A stretch of 64,000 nucleotides of DNA from assembly GCF_032884065.1 (NCBI RefSeq), contig NC_088875.1, positions 43,013,291-43,077,290 on the forward strand. The letters run 5' to 3'. Source of the stretch: Artemia franciscana (Eukaryota; Arthropoda; Branchiopoda; Anostraca; Artemiidae). This document shows, in pieces, positions 11,842-23,692 of this stretch. How positions within the stretch are numbered: position 1 is the first letter of the stretch; each line of letters opens with the position of its first letter. The notes below the pieces were generated by a model that searched no databases, was not told the DNA's origin, and saw nothing but the letters and a program-made list of their open reading frames with translations. Both the position numbers and the translations under genes were made by a program.

Positions 11842-13586
11842 AAACAGTTCGTGGTAACGAACTGTAGTAAGGAGCAACCTGGCTCAATAGTAAACGGAAG
11901 TCTAAAAATCGGAATTTTGATGCTAAAAGATACATCAAAAGAATCAGATTTTCATGCTGATTTTGATTATATAAGTTTTATTTAATTTAATCTTTGTCAT
12001 CAAAAGTTACGAGCCTGAGAAAATGTACCATATTTTGGAAAATAGGGGGAAACACCCCCTAACAGTCATAGAATCTTAACAAAAATCACACCATCGCATT
12101 CAGCGTATAAGAGAACCATATAGCAAAAATTTCAAGCTCCTATTTACAAAAATGTGGAATTTCGTATTTTTTGCCAGAAGACAGATCACGGGTGCGTGTT
12201 TATTTGTTCTGTTTTTTTTCTTTTTCCCAGGAGTCATCGTATCGACCAAGTGGTCCTAGAATGTCGCAAGAGGGCTCATTATAATGGAAATAAATAGTTC
12301 TAGTGCCCTTTTTAAATGACCAAAAAATTGGAGGGCAACTAGGCCCCCTCCCACGCTCATTCTTTTCCAAAAGTTAACGGATGAAAATTTTGAGATAGCC
12401 ATTTTGTTCCGCATAGTCGAAAACCATAATAACTATGTCTTTGGGGATGACTTACTCCTCCACAGTCCCTGGGGGAGGGGCTGCAAGTTACAAACTTTGA
12501 CCAGTGTTTACATACAGTAATGGTTATTGGGAAATGTACAGACGTTTTCGGGGGGATTCTTTTGGTTTAGGGGGTTGGGTTGAGGGGAGGGGGCTATGTG
12601 GGAGTATCTTTCCTTGGAGGAATATGTCATGGATTAAGAGAAACTCAATGAAAAGGGCGCAGGATTTTCTAGCATTACTATAAAACAAACAATGAAAAAA
12701 TAAACATAAAAAAGTTTTTTCAATTGAAAGTAAGGAGTAGCATTAAAACTTAAAACGAACAGAGATTATTAAGCATATGAGGGGTTCTAAGAATACTTTA
12801 GCATAAAGAGCGAGGTATTTAGGAGGAGATACATACATCGCTCTTTATGCTTAAGTATTTATAGTAATTTCAACTACTTATTCTACGGCCTTTCTGATTC
12901 AGGGGTCATTCTTAAAGAACTGGGACAAAAATTAAGTTTTAGTAAATATAGAGCGAGATATTAACGAGGGGAGGAATCCCCTCATATACATAATAAAAAT
13001 ATAAGAATATAAAAGTTTTTTACGTAAGTTGATTCTTAAGTTACGTATATTTTTTACTAATAAATACGTTCGTTAAAAATTAAAAGTTCTAGTTGCCTTT
13101 TTAAGTAACCAAAAATTGAAGGGCAGCTACGCCTCTTTCCCCACCCCTTATTTCTCAAAATCGTCTGATCACAATTAAGAGAAAGCCATTTAGCCAAAAA
13201 GAGAATTAGTATGCAAATTTCATTTTAATAATTTATGTGCGGAGAGCCAAAATCAAACATGCATTAATTCAAAAACGTTCAGAAATTAAATAAAAAAACT
13301 AGTTTTGTAACTGAAAGTAAGGAGCGACATTAAAACTTAAAACAAACAGAAATTACTCCGTATGTGAAATGGGTTGTCCCCTCCGCAATCCCTCGCTCTT
13401 TACGCTAAATTTTGACTCTTTGCCACAATTCTGATTTTTAAAACAATTAAAAACTTTACCGTAGAGAGCGAGGGATTGCGGAGGGGAAAACCCATTTCAC
13501 ATACGGAATAATTTCTGTTCGTTTTAAGTTTTAATGTCGCTCCTTACTTTCAGTTAAAAAAAAACTAGTTTTTTTTATTTAATCCT
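11842..13586 (+). mobile_element. FB-family mosaic foldback repeat, copy 1 (full length)
   Basis: It starts with the palindromic head CAGTTCGTGGTAACGAACTG (11845-11864), then GTAAGGAGCAACCTGGCTCA. A ~1.4-kb non-coding body follows, with landmark segments shared by the other copies (TGGAGGGCAACTAGGCCCCC near 12330, the C-rich/G-rich pair near 12450-12600, an internal hairpin near 12790-12860). It ends in a long hairpin whose arms are about 13286-13435 and 13440-13586. The arms carry AAGTAAGGAGCGACATTAAA and its inverse. No open frame of useful length exists and no target duplication is obvious. The family is not one I can name. Confidence 0.8.
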
Positions 13587-15446
13587 ATATAGTATCACTG
13601 TCAGATGCTTTGTTTTTATTTTTGAAAATAGACAAGTCAAAACACTTTTTGATTTAAACGAAAGTAATAACCGACATTAAAACGTATAATGAGCACATAT
13701 TATTTTTTATATGGTGTCGGCCACTTTCCTCTTACACCCTATAGTTTGTGGACGAAAAGGGCTGTCAACCTGGCACTGAAGCCCCCTACCTTACCGTTAT
13801 AGTTTCACTTTTGGATAGTAGCGCCTTGACAATGATATTGACTATTTAAGTGTATTTTATTTAAATAATAAATAATTATTATTACCGATATGAAGGGAAC
13901 AAATGCTCCCTTAAGGCATTGCCTCAGCACCTTTCAGTGCCTCTATCAACCTACATTACCCATAGCTCTTCATCGTCGTCCTCTTAGTAATAAAAGTTGT
14001 CTACCAAATGAATGTAGGCTAGGAAGTAAACGCCTTGCTTCATACTGATCTCAAAGACATCGCATAGAAAGTTTGTAAACATGGGCCCAAACTGAGCGTT
14101 TTAGGCATCAGGCAACTCTCCTCTCCCAAAAAATTTATTGAGCTTTTGCCTAACATCTGGTTCATAATAGTGAAAACACTATTTAATTGTTTGTATTACT
14201 CATACTTTAAAACGGTTTTAACAGCCTTTTAATTTGGTAAGACTGTATTTGCATCTTCACAAATAACTGTGCCACCGTGTCACAGCAAGGCATAGTAATA
14301 TAACCAGCCATTCAATAGTTCTAGAAAGATTTATAGTTTCAAAAATCTCACTTGATAGCTGTTTGCCATATTTAGCCTTTTCAGATATTCTTCGACTTCT
14401 GGTGCAATATGATTTCCTGAAAAAAGCTCATCCGTGACTATCTTTCTGAAAAAAAACAAACGATACTATCTTTCTGAAGAAATACGGACTTCCAGAAAGT
14501 CCGTATTTTTGTAGATAGAAGGCTGAAACCTCGGTTGTAAAAATTTTGGAATGGTGGATTTGTTTATAGAATTTTCGAGCGGATTGGTTTCCCTCCTCGG
14601 GATGCCTTCCCTCTACATTTTCATAGGGGAATATTTGACTTCATAAAAACTCAGCTTAAAATGCAGTTTCTTCCTTGAGTGTGCCATAATATGGCAACGT
14701 GGCTTTTGGAACTAAGAGGCTTTATAAATATTTTTTGGTGGTTTTAGGCCAATTGGTTATCTCAGAAAAATCGCTTGATTGCATTTTGGCCATATCCTAG
14801 CTGAAATTGTTGTTTTGTGGCAAAAATTGGCAATTCACTGGATGATGATATCTTTTTTTGCTTAAAAAGAGCAAAAATTAAGTTTTTCTTTTTTAATTGA
14901 AAGAAAATTACAAATCTTTACGTCGAAGAACTCTAAGTAAATTATGAGTTCTAGAAGTAATTAGAATACTCTAGAAAGGTTCCATTCTAGATCTCATTTG
15001 GAACACCGATTCTCATACACGTTCGTAAGCTCTTCTGAGCATTTTTCCCTACTAGATGCTGTGTAGATTTAGGGATATGATCACGATTACCCTCTGAACG
15101 ATTCAAATGTAGGTAGCTAAAAATCTATTCCACAAAATTAGCTGCCATGCTATGATTATATCATCCAGGGCCCTTAGATTTTCTTCATCCTTTGTATCTG
15201 TCCAAGCATCAGCTGTGTAGCTCTAAGAATATTCTAATTCAGCGTAGTCCAGCAGTAAGACCGCGTAGTCAGGCCGCACAATACACTCAGGCGCACCTAT
15301 CAGACAGACCAGCGAAACATAAATGCGACCGACGTGGGAAGGTGTTCTTGCTGTGGTGCACATGAGGGATAACTCGCGGCTGCTTGTAGATGCCCTGGGC
15401 ACCTCTGGAGTTACAGGAGGATCTAAGGTAAGGTCCAGGAGTAAAG
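13587..15446. other. Non-coding
   Basis: No gene is seen. A perfect small hairpin AATACGGACTT/AAGTCCGTATT (14481-14491, 14497-14507, loop 5) is the only notable structure. Confidence 0.5.
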
Positions 15447-15785
15447 AGAAAGAGAGAGGAGGAGGGGAGAGGCAAGGAGGAAGAGAGCAAGAAAAATAAA
15501 GTGAGAATCTCTACTATATAAAAATGTATTCTGACTGTCAAACCACTTGAATACCTCTTGTTTGGCAACTTCAAAAGACTTATTTTTAAAAATTGGGTTC
15601 CCACGTGATTTCACTATTTATGTATTTGATTTTTATAAGTTCTCCTTAATTATTATTAACTGCTTGTATCTTTTGGAGCCGGTTTGATAGTCAGAATAAA
15701 TTCTTATAAATAGTAGATATTCTCAATTTATTTTTCCTGCTCTCTTTTTCCTTGCCTCTCCCCTCCCCCTCTCTCTATCTCTTTC
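15447..15785. mobile_element. Foldback element with ~100-bp arms
   Basis: The left arm (15447-15544; GGGGAGAGGCAAGG, then AATAAAGTGAGAAT, then TATTCTGACTGTCAAACC) is mirrored by the right arm (15681-15785; GGTTTGATAGTCAGAATA, then TTTTTCCTGCTCTC, then CCTTGCCTCTCCCC). The arms are imperfect and enclose a ~136-base spacer. It is non-coding. The 105-codon minus-strand ORF that overlaps the left arm is a by-product of the purine-rich repeat. Confidence 0.8.
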
Positions 15786-15892
15786 CATTTTTCTTCATGA
15801 GTTGGTGTTTCAAAAGTCGTGTATCGTATATGAAGGTCGTGCATTTGTTAAATATGTATATTAGTTATGAATAAATCTTTTCTCATCTATCT

Positions 15893-16145
15893 TATCTAGC
15901 CCATTGGTTAACGTGCTGTACTTGTAATCCTACATCTTTCAGGGAGGGGGGGGGGTTAAGCCTTGGTGTTGTCGATCATTTGTTTTGGGTCTGGTACCAG
16001 TGGTACGACTCTGTAAGCCCAGGCTCCAAAATGCAGAGATAAGATAAACAGCAGTGGGAAAACAGGGAATGGCCGGCCCTCAGCCTACATTTCTCTTTCC
16101 GGCTCAAGGACCATGAAACAGAGATCGGCTCCATCACTATGGCCT
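15893..16145 (+). mobile_element. tRNA-derived SINE, copy 1
   Basis: The head (TAGCCCATTGGTTAACGTGC) looks like a tRNA D-arm/A box. The body shares GACTCTGTAAGC, CTGGCTCAAGGACC-like and GAAACxxxxAT segments in the same order with 62781-63050. The B box is degraded here. Two dispersed copies with a tRNA-like head and a common body indicate a SINE family. Confidence 0.55.
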
Positions 16146-16462
16146 TTCAAGGTCTAGTACTGCGTCATTTAAGTTTTTTACATGTTTATTCATTTGATTC
16201 ATTTTTGTTTAAGGCCAAAAATTGATTTCAATTGGTTAATAGGAAAGTAGGCTATCAGGATCACTGATTTCATTCAATTTTAGGCATTCGGGAACTTTTT
16301 GTTGAGGAAACTGGCGTCTCAAATGACAGAAAAATGTGTTTTCTTTCCATATTTTTAATCTTTCGGATACTTGTCTAGCTATTAATCTGGACGTCAGCGT
16401 CGTAAGAATAAGTATTACAGCGATGATCCTCTTCCATCATTTCGTGTATTTGTTCTGTTTTC

Positions 16463-17750
16463 GAACAGTTCGTGGTGACGAATTGTAAGGAAGGAGCGAC
16501 GAGGCTCAATAGTAACTGATATCCTAAAAAATGGAATTTGAGATCAATAGATATATTAGAAGAATCGGCTTATCATGCTGATTCTAAATATTCAGAAAAT
16601 AAAATTTGCCTGATTTTTGAGAAAGGAGGAAAAGCCCCTAGAATTCAAGGAATCTTCATAAAAATCTCTCCGTCAGATTCAGCGCGTCAGAGAACCTTCC
16701 TGTAGAGGCTTCAAGCTCCCATCTAAAAAAATTGGAAGTTTGCATTCTTAACCGAAAGAAAGACCACGGATGCGTCTTTTTTCCCCAGGGGTGATCAAAT
16801 CGAACCAATAATCCTAGAATAGCTGGAGAGGGCTGATTAGAATGGAAATTAAAAGCTCTAGTGTATTTTTTAAGTGAACAAAAATATTAGACAACATCTA
16901 GCCCCCCTCCTACGCTCCTGTTTTTCCCAAAGTCTCTTAATCAAAATTTTTATATAGCCATACTGTTCAGTATAGTTGAAAGGTTCAATATATGTGTCTT
17001 TGGAGATAACATAGCCCCACACAGCCCCTGGGGAAAGGTCTTAAAGTTTGGCCATTGTTTACCTAGGCTATAGAATATTCTATTGGGAAGTATGCACACA
17101 TTTTGCAGTTGGAGGGTGGCAGGGTGTATTTTATGCATGGAGGATTTTCCAAGGGGAGAATTTTCCTTGGGGAGGGAAGTTTTCGGTGGCTACATGTTCA
17201 GGGAAATTTTGTGCCTGGGGAATTTGCCAGGATTCATATACAAATTTCTTTTTATTTGTCTTACTTCTTCTTTGCTGACTCAGTTTTACATGTGGAGATG
17301 TTAATGGCAATTGTCGAGGATAAATTTTCACTTGTGTTGAATGGTCTAGAGGACCTTTCCGTGGAGTGGGAGCCAGATTTCCCGGGTTTGTTTAAAAAAG
17401 AACCCATAAATTGAATACAAAAAGTTAGGAATAGGATAACTGAAAGTAAAAAGTAACAGTAAAACTTAAACGAACAGAAATTATTACGTATATGTGTTCA
17501 ATTGTCCCCTCCTCAACACTTCTTTGCTCTTTACGCTAAAATTTGACTCTTTTTCCCGATTCTTTAAGAACGACTCCTGAAACACAAGGGTCGTTTAATT
17601 AAAACAATAAGAAGCATTTTTAAAAGTGCTACAAAACTTTAGTATGAAGAGCGATATATTAAGAACGTAATGATTTCTGTCCGTTTTAAATTTTAATGTT
17701 GCTCCTTACTTTCAGCTGAAAAAATTAGTTTGTTTTTATTTAATTTTAGA
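16463..17750 (+). mobile_element. FB-family repeat, copy 2 (diverged, internally shortened)
   Basis: The head palindrome is degenerate (GAACAGTTCGTGGTGACGAATTG), followed by AAGGAAGGAGCGACGAGGCT. The body keeps the order seen in copy 1 (CCCCTAGAATTCAAGGAATC near 16635, CTAGCCCCCCTCCTACGC near 16897, CAGCCCCTGGGGAAAGG near 17020). The tail has AAAGTAACAGTAAAACTTAA near 17445 and the inverse TTTTAATGTTGCTCCTTACT near 17690. The central part of the tail hairpin is eroded. ORFs at 17048-17414 come from the G-rich segment and are not genes. Confidence 0.72.
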
Positions 17751-18378
17751 TAATAAATGATACAATAGTTTAACATATAATTCATTTTTCGCTAAACTGA
17801 GCAAATGTTTTTGGACGGCTTGGTGATAATGTGAATATTGGGTCAGCTGGTCTGTATTCATCAATTGTCTAGTGGCACCACCAATTGATTGGTTTTTCAT
17901 TCAATAAAAGCAAACAGAGCTTGTTCATCTCTTCAGTGTTCAACAGAGCATTTATAAGAGAACTTGAAAAACCAGGGATATTGGGGTCTAAATAATCAAA
18001 AGGACCCCCTAACAGTCACAAAAGGGAATTTGATAAGAGGTGTGCAAATTGTTTGCTGAGGCTAACATTTACATAAACCGCTCTTAAAATACGCATGGTC
18101 TCGTTCGCTTTGTATTCAGATATACAATTTTTATTGTAGATAAAAATAATTATTTTGCGTCTACCATAATTATATAGATATGATAAGGTGCATTTAAACC
18201 CTAAAATACGGCCATGTTCACAAAAGAACACAAATAGTATAAAGGTACATCACAGAATTCTTAGTATTACGAAAACACTTAAATGGAACATTATATTTAC
18301 TTAATAAACTAGAATTTTCTTTTAATAAACACAGTTTCCAGAAACCTCTCTAAGTGCTTGTAGGCTATGATATATCGA
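17751..18378. other. Non-coding
   Basis: No gene or clear repeat is recognised. Confidence 0.45.
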
Positions 18379-18896
18379 CTACAGTGTGCGTGTAACTGAA
18401 CCACCGTGTAACTGGAACTCAAACAGCAGAACCCCTGTAACTGAACCACTATTCAACTGAACCCCTGTGCAACTCCATCCCATTTAACTGAATCTTCTTG
18501 TAGCTGAACCCCGGTGTAACTGAGCCACCGTGACACTAAACCCCCTTGCAACTGAATCACTGTGCAACTGAACCACCGTGCAAATGAACCCTCGTTCAAC
18601 TTGACCCCATTTAACTGAGCCATCTTGTAACTGAACCCCCGTGTAACTTACCTCTGTGCAGCTGGACCACTGTGAAACTGAACTCTGTTTAACTGAACCC
18701 TCTTGCAACTCAACTCCATTTGACAAAATCCACGTGTAACTGAACCCCCGTGCAACTGAACCACTGTGTAACTGAGTCACCGTGCAATTTAACTACTGTA
18801 CAACTGAGCCACCGTGCAACTGAACTACCGCACGACATAACCACTGTGCAACTGAACGACCGTATAGCTGAACCCCCGTACAACTCAACCACCCTA
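18379..18896 (+). repeat. Minisatellite, ~16-18 bp unit (AACTGAACCACCGTGC-like)
   Basis: About thirty diverged units of CTGAACC(A/C)CCGTGCAA form this array. Units vary between CACC and CCCC cores and between 15 and 18 bases. The array gives an artefactual 98-codon minus-strand ORF (18484-18780). The same minisatellite occurs inverted at 21452-21600. Confidence 0.88.
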
Positions 18897-20110
18897 CTCA
18901 ATTTTTCGGTATTCTTCAAATATGAGGCAATATCATTGGGTAAATACAATTTAGAATCTTTACATACTCAACCATGTTGGAATTTTTTTTAAAGTCATGA
19001 TAAAAATTACTATCAAGATGATTTATTAAAAAGCTCTATTTTCTTGTCACAAAAACAAAGAAAATCAGCCATCACGAACCTTTAAACCCGCATTTATATC
19101 TCCTTTTGTATGTCTGTATATGGGGGGTTCTCTTCACCCTACCACTGTCTTCAATCCTAGGCATTTAAACCCATCCCCCCAAAAACTCCCCCCCCCCCCC
19201 AAAGAAATACCTCCCCCAGAAAATACCCCGTCGCTGAAAACATGGTTTTCCAAATTGTGAGAATTTTATTTGAGTTGTGTTATTTTTTAGTTTAGTTGAA
19301 AAGTGCTAAGGAAAGTGGAAAATAGGAATTTACACACCATAAGCATAGTACACAAGTCGTACCCCCACCCCTGTGCAAAAATATTCTACTCATAGAAAAT
19401 GCCCCAGGAATCCCCCCACCCTGTAGAAAACTCCCAGGCGAAAAATGTCCGCTAACTTCTGCAATGGGGTTCTCTGATTGTTTTGTAGTTAGGGAGAGAG
19501 AGATACCTCAAAGGGTGCATTTTAATGCTAAAGTTTCTCAGCTCTCATCGACCCTTCAGTTAAATACAAAATTTACTCTAAGGGAGAGACGAGAGGAGTT
19601 TGGAGGTGGAAATTGTTTTATAATACCCAGGCAGTTCTAGTCTTTTTATATAAGTCGAAAGTGATTGGAGACCAACCAACCACAAGGGGTGACATTTTCC
19701 AAAAAAGGGGGGGGGTATTTTCCACGAGGTGGTATTTCCCATAGTTATTTTTTTAGGGGGTATTTTTTCTGGAGTGTGGCGGGGGGTAAACGCTGGCTCC
19801 CACTATCTACATACTGTAATGTTTTTTTTCACTTTGTTTATTTAGTTATTTTCATTCTGTGATATTTTATTTGCTCGTAGCTGGTTATCGTCCGGTTAGA
19901 AAAATGTTAACGACATGCTTTGGTGGAGAGACGAGACAAAAGCTCTCTGTGTTTGGAAACTTTTGGTTTGAATTTTTTCTTTGATGAATCAGACCTTTCC
20001 TGTACGTTGAGTCATAAAAAGAAATCTTAGTTTAAAATATCTGAACTTTGATAATTTAGATAACAAAAAGGTCTCATGATTTCAGACTGATTTTAGGACC
20101 AGTGTTTGGA
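18897..20110. repeat. Left arm of a degenerate inverted duplication, interrupted by an insert
   Basis: Positions 18905-19090 read, in inverted order, the sequence at 21250-21440 (GAGGCAATATCATTGGGTAA versus TTTACCCAATAATATTGCCT; TGTTGGAATTTT versus CAATTCCAACA; AAGAAAATCAG versus CTGATTTTCTT). The match resumes at about 19980-20070 (GATGAATCAGACCTTTCC versus AAAGGTCTGATTCATC; AAAATATCTGAACTTTG versus AAGTTCAAATATTTTC). Positions 19091-19970 therefore look inserted. That insert has its own inverted similarity (CTCCCCCAGAAAATACCCC near 19212 versus GGGGTATTTTCCACGAGG near 19710). Confidence 0.6.
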
Positions 20111-20289
20111 TTTATAGTTGTTGTGGCAAAAGATTCCACATATACTTTAAAATTTTCTTACAGATGAAAAAAAAATGAGTTTTTCAACAAAAGTCTAAGA
20201 GTTTATTATCAATCGAAGGAAATCGACTTTTGTTCCATTTCGGTGTGTCAAAAACCGATGCAGCCGAAACTAATTTAAAACTCAATGAG

Positions 20290-20692
20290 TAACTTACAGC
20301 CCTTGCGCCACGGGCAATCAAGAAAATAGCCAAACGCCCCTGGCGCAAGGGCTGTAAGTAGTAAATACATTACGTGCGCTTTCAACTTCATACGATAAGC
20401 CTGTTCCAAAAATAAATTGCTTATGCGCCTGTGTAAGCAATCTGTATGAACATAGCATATTTTGATTTATTTCAACTTGTTCCTTAACATTTCCTCAGAC
20501 GTTATTGGTTTTAGATAGTTCAACAGTCCTCTCAACATTCCCTGAAAAGTTTACCTCGGCTTGCCCTTCGTCTTTTTTTAAAGTTAAGGTCAAACATGTT
20601 CATCTTTCTCAGTAACATATATGTAAAAATAAACGTATTGCCTAACTTACGGCTATTTTCCTGATTGCCCCTGACGCAAGGGCTGTAAGTTA
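20290..20692. mobile_element. 403-bp TIR element (MITE-like)
   Basis: The left end TAACTTACAGCCCTTGCG is mirrored by the right end CGCAAGGGCTGTAAGTTA. Similarity extends about 40 bp inward (CAATCAAGAAAATAGCC versus GGCTATTTTCCTGATTG). A third inverted copy of the first 20 bases sits at 20340-20359, so the left end alone can also fold. No coding capacity and no clear target duplication are seen. Confidence 0.7.
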
Positions 20693-21119
20693 TTCAAGCT
20701 ACCTATTGTTAACATATAAGGTTTTATTTATCAAGAAAAAAGAGTATGTTTGATCCTGCTAATAAAAAAAACCCTGGAGTATTAAGGTCAAACATTAAAG
20801 AATGTCAAGAAGAATGCCAAACACAATCCAATTTTTTTTTCCTTTATTGGTTGTGAAAAGGAAATATCAGCAATATCTTGAATGATTGATGGTATCAGGC
20901 GTCACATCGTTAGGAAAATGTTTAGGATCATCTTCAACTAAATCAAAATGTACAATATGCAGGCAGTTTTACAAGAAGACTTATCTACGATTTGTCGGGA
21001 ACAGCTACGGCTATAAACCTGAGGGTAAGAAGTTTAAATTTACAGGCCATGTTGAGGAAATGTTGAAAAAAAGGCTGGAGTACAACAAGCCCCCCTCCCA
21101 TATCCTTTTTAGCTGCAAT

Positions 21120-21612
21120 CTCCTCAAAGACATCTGATCAAAATTCGTTATCTAGATTCACGAAGTTCAAATATTTTCAACATAGATGTTTACTACCCAA
21201 CGTTCAGAAAGGTCTGATTCATCTGAAAAAAAAAGAGAAAATAAATCCGCTTTAATGGCTTGCGACATCTGATTTTCTTCTTTTTTCGCAAAATTAAAAC
21301 AGAGATATTTTTTTATGAATTACCTTGGCATGCCTTTATATCATGACTAAAAAACAAACAATTCCAACAAAATTAAACATGTAATGATTTTAACTTGTTT
21401 TTACCCAATAATATTGCCTCATATTTTTAGAATACTGAAAACTGACTAAAGTGGTTCAGCTGCACGAGGGTTCACTTACACGAGTGTTCAGTTGCACGGG
21501 GGTTAAGGACGGTGGTTCAGTCGCACGATGGTTCAGTTTAACGGTGGTTCCATTACAGTGGTTCAGTTGCTTGGGGTTCAGTAATACGGGAGTTCACTTA
21601 CAATGGAACCTA
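21120..21612 (-). repeat. Right arm of inverted duplication, including inverted minisatellite
   Basis: Positions 21120-21440 are the inverted, diverged counterpart of 18905-20070. Positions 21452-21600 hold about nine units of the GTGGTTCAGTTGCACG minisatellite, the reverse complement of the array at 18379-18896. Arm order and junctions agree, so minisatellite and flank were duplicated together. The 83-codon ORF at 20886-21137 is not recognised. Confidence 0.65.
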
Positions 21613-22417
21613 GCAAATTATCCTTCTCATCTTTGCGAAGCGGGTAAGTATGCCTGTCTTCTGTGCAATAATAGACGATTACCCTTAACAGGCACAAGTT
21701 CTCTTTGCATTTGAATCAAGATATAAAAGAAAATCATGAATAATTTCTTGTGACAGCTTTATCTTCCTATTAATGTACATTGAAAACCACCAAATGTAAA
21801 ATGGGAAGTATTCCGGCAAACATCGGTTCCACCATCTAACCTAATGCAGTCATTTAGGCTGTCCTCTACCAATGTGCAGTGGCGTCGTTTGGGGGGGGGC
21901 AAGGGGGTTAATTGCCAACAAGTAGTTTAGATAAAAAATAGCCCACGCACTTAACTCTCTGGATATGGACCTATCTCCCCCCTAATAAAAATACTGGGGC
22001 TACGCTTTTGTCGATATCTAGTATCTACACTTTTCAATTTTCGAAAACTTCAGAGAATAATGATATTTATTTTTTTTAACGAGAGAATACATAAAGATAC
22101 ACAATTTCATCAATAAGTCTCGCTGTTAAGACTGGTTAACTTTGGACTTGTCTAGAAAATAATCATGTTTTCTTACCGTCTATTCCTCTCTATTTCCTTT
22201 TGGCTAAAGATAACATGCAATTTTAGTCACTTTTTTTTCGTCACTGCTACTGGTGATTCGGGATAACAAAAAGAGATCATTTGAATAGAAGTTGCAATAT
22301 CTCGTTCTTTTTTATACGACAAAATATTGAACAAGGTTCAATACTAGTGCCTGACTTGATTTTCTACCGTCCTTCCACTTTTGCATTCGCAATGGCTTTG
22401 GTGTTCCAGTCGGGCTA
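21613..22417. other. Non-coding
   Basis: No gene is recognised. CAGTGGCGTCGTTTGGGGG at 21887 resembles a hAT-type TIR end, but I found no partner. Confidence 0.4.
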
Positions 22418-23140
22418 TCAGTCGCTTTTGGGTTCTCTTGTCGTAGAACATTTTTCATTTATGCTGCTCAAATGAACCTCTTCATTCATCCCTCCACAAG
22501 TTTCACTCACTACTTCTTCCAGTTCGTGGGGTCCATTGGTCGTCCTTGCCAGTTCAAGAACATTTTCAATCTGTTCCCTCAAGTCTTTCAACAGTTTTTG
22601 ACCTTCTGGAATCTGTTTTGCCAAAACCGCAAGCCATTTCTTTTTCTGTCTTTTTGTTTTTGCTTTCCTCTTTTCGATGTTGGGATTGTCTTCTTCCATC
22701 CCTTCTTCGTCCAGTATCTGTGGTAAGTCACATGTCTTTTTGGATGGTTTGCTGGATCTACTCAAACAATTTTTTTCTGCTTTTACCTCATCCTTCTTGT
22801 GCTCCAATTTTGGATTCTTCGATACCAAATTTTTATTTTGGTTTGGTTTACTTAATTCAATTTTGTTCTCACAAACAGGAAGAATGCTACCACCACTTAT
22901 ACTCCATGCAGAAAGAAAAGGGGATTTATGAATATCAAAATACTGCAAGCAACACCAGGATGAATCAGCAACATTCCGATTTCCTCTTCTACCATTTCTT
23001 CGTTGGGTATTAAAGTTCCCCCTTCCAAGGTATTGATCACTACGTCCTGCCCCAGCACCACGTCCTTCCCAGTATCCTAGTCCTGCGCCAGAATTCAATA
23101 GATAATTGTTACCAGTATCGAATTTTTGTGAGTGATTCAT
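22418..23140 (-). CDS. Unrecognised 240-codon ORF, Gly/Arg-rich N-terminus and Lys-rich middle
   Basis: This is the longest unassigned ORF and it begins with ATG. Residues ~18-56 are Gly/Arg rich (GRGAGAGRSDQYLGRGN), like RGG-type RNA-binding regions. Residues ~115-175 are Lys/Glu rich with KRKAKTKRQKKKW, a likely nuclear localisation signal, followed by a helical stretch (LLKDLREQIENVLELA). After the stop another frame stays open for about 35 codons (to ~22308), which could be a frameshifted continuation. No catalytic or zinc-binding motif is clear. It may be an exon or retrocopy of a nuclear protein gene, or a chance ORF. Long ORFs on the opposite strand (22472-23013) are its shadows. Confidence 0.4.
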   Translation of the reverse strand: MNHSQKFDTGNNYLLNSGAGLGYWEGRGAGAGRSDQYLGRGNFNTQRRNGRRGNRNVADSSWCCLQYFDIHKSPFLSAWSISGGSILPVCENKIELSKPNQNKNLVSKNPKLEHKKDEVKAEKNCLSRSSKPSKKTCDLPQILDEEGMEEDNPNIEKRKAKTKRQKKKWLAVLAKQIPEGQKLLKDLREQIENVLELARTTNGPHELEEVVSETCGGMNEEVHLSSINEKCSTTREPKSD

Positions 23141-23692
23141 ATTGTTTTCATACTTTGCTTCTTCTAAAATGTAATGTATACCAACGATTATTTTTAAATT
23201 CCACCGAAAATTCCTGACAAGCTGAAACTTTTGTAATTAACGTCGAAACAAGTTCGAACTCTCTAAACTAAAACAAAAGAACCAAATATCGTTTTTGCAC
23301 TTTTGCTGTTTGTCCTATTTATTGCAAAAAAAAAAATTAACAGACAAAACAAACAAGTTCACACCAGAAGCAGCTATTACGTCATTATTGTTCTCTACTA
23401 CAAGTAGGTGTAAATCAATTCAAAATGTATTTTGCTTAATGAGCAAAACGGGAAAACGGGAAAAAACGAGAAAATGAGTGAAAAATTCTTAAAACAAAAA
23501 ACCAAAAACTGAAAAAGTTGTCTCTAGCGGCTTATCTATATATATAAAAAGAATTTGTATGTATTTTTGTATGTTTGACGACTGACGTCATTATAAAGAC
23601 TGAGCATTATGACGTCATGTATGTATTTTGTATGTTTGTATATGAAGTCATTTTAAGTCGTTTAAGATCATCTGGGGTAATTTATAACATTA
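23141..23692. other. Non-coding flank of Helitron cluster
   Basis: Nothing gene-like is seen. A TCTATATATATAAAAAG motif at 23536 resembles a Helitron 5' end, and two TGACGTCAT-type sites follow near 23583-23620. This may be a short 5' remnant. Confidence 0.4.

Noticed and set aside
18379-18896. CRISPR-like array of short repeats
   Set aside because: The units are directly adjacent with no spacers and drift in length. This is a eukaryotic minisatellite.
21887-21906. hAT-type TIR start CAGTGGCGTCGTTTGGGGG
   Set aside because: I could not find a matching inverted end or an 8-bp duplication in the following sequence.
22472-23013. ORFs of 84-155 codons on the plus strand
   Set aside because: They lie antisense to the 240-codon ORF at 22418-23140 and have hydrophobic, low-complexity composition expected of shadow frames.
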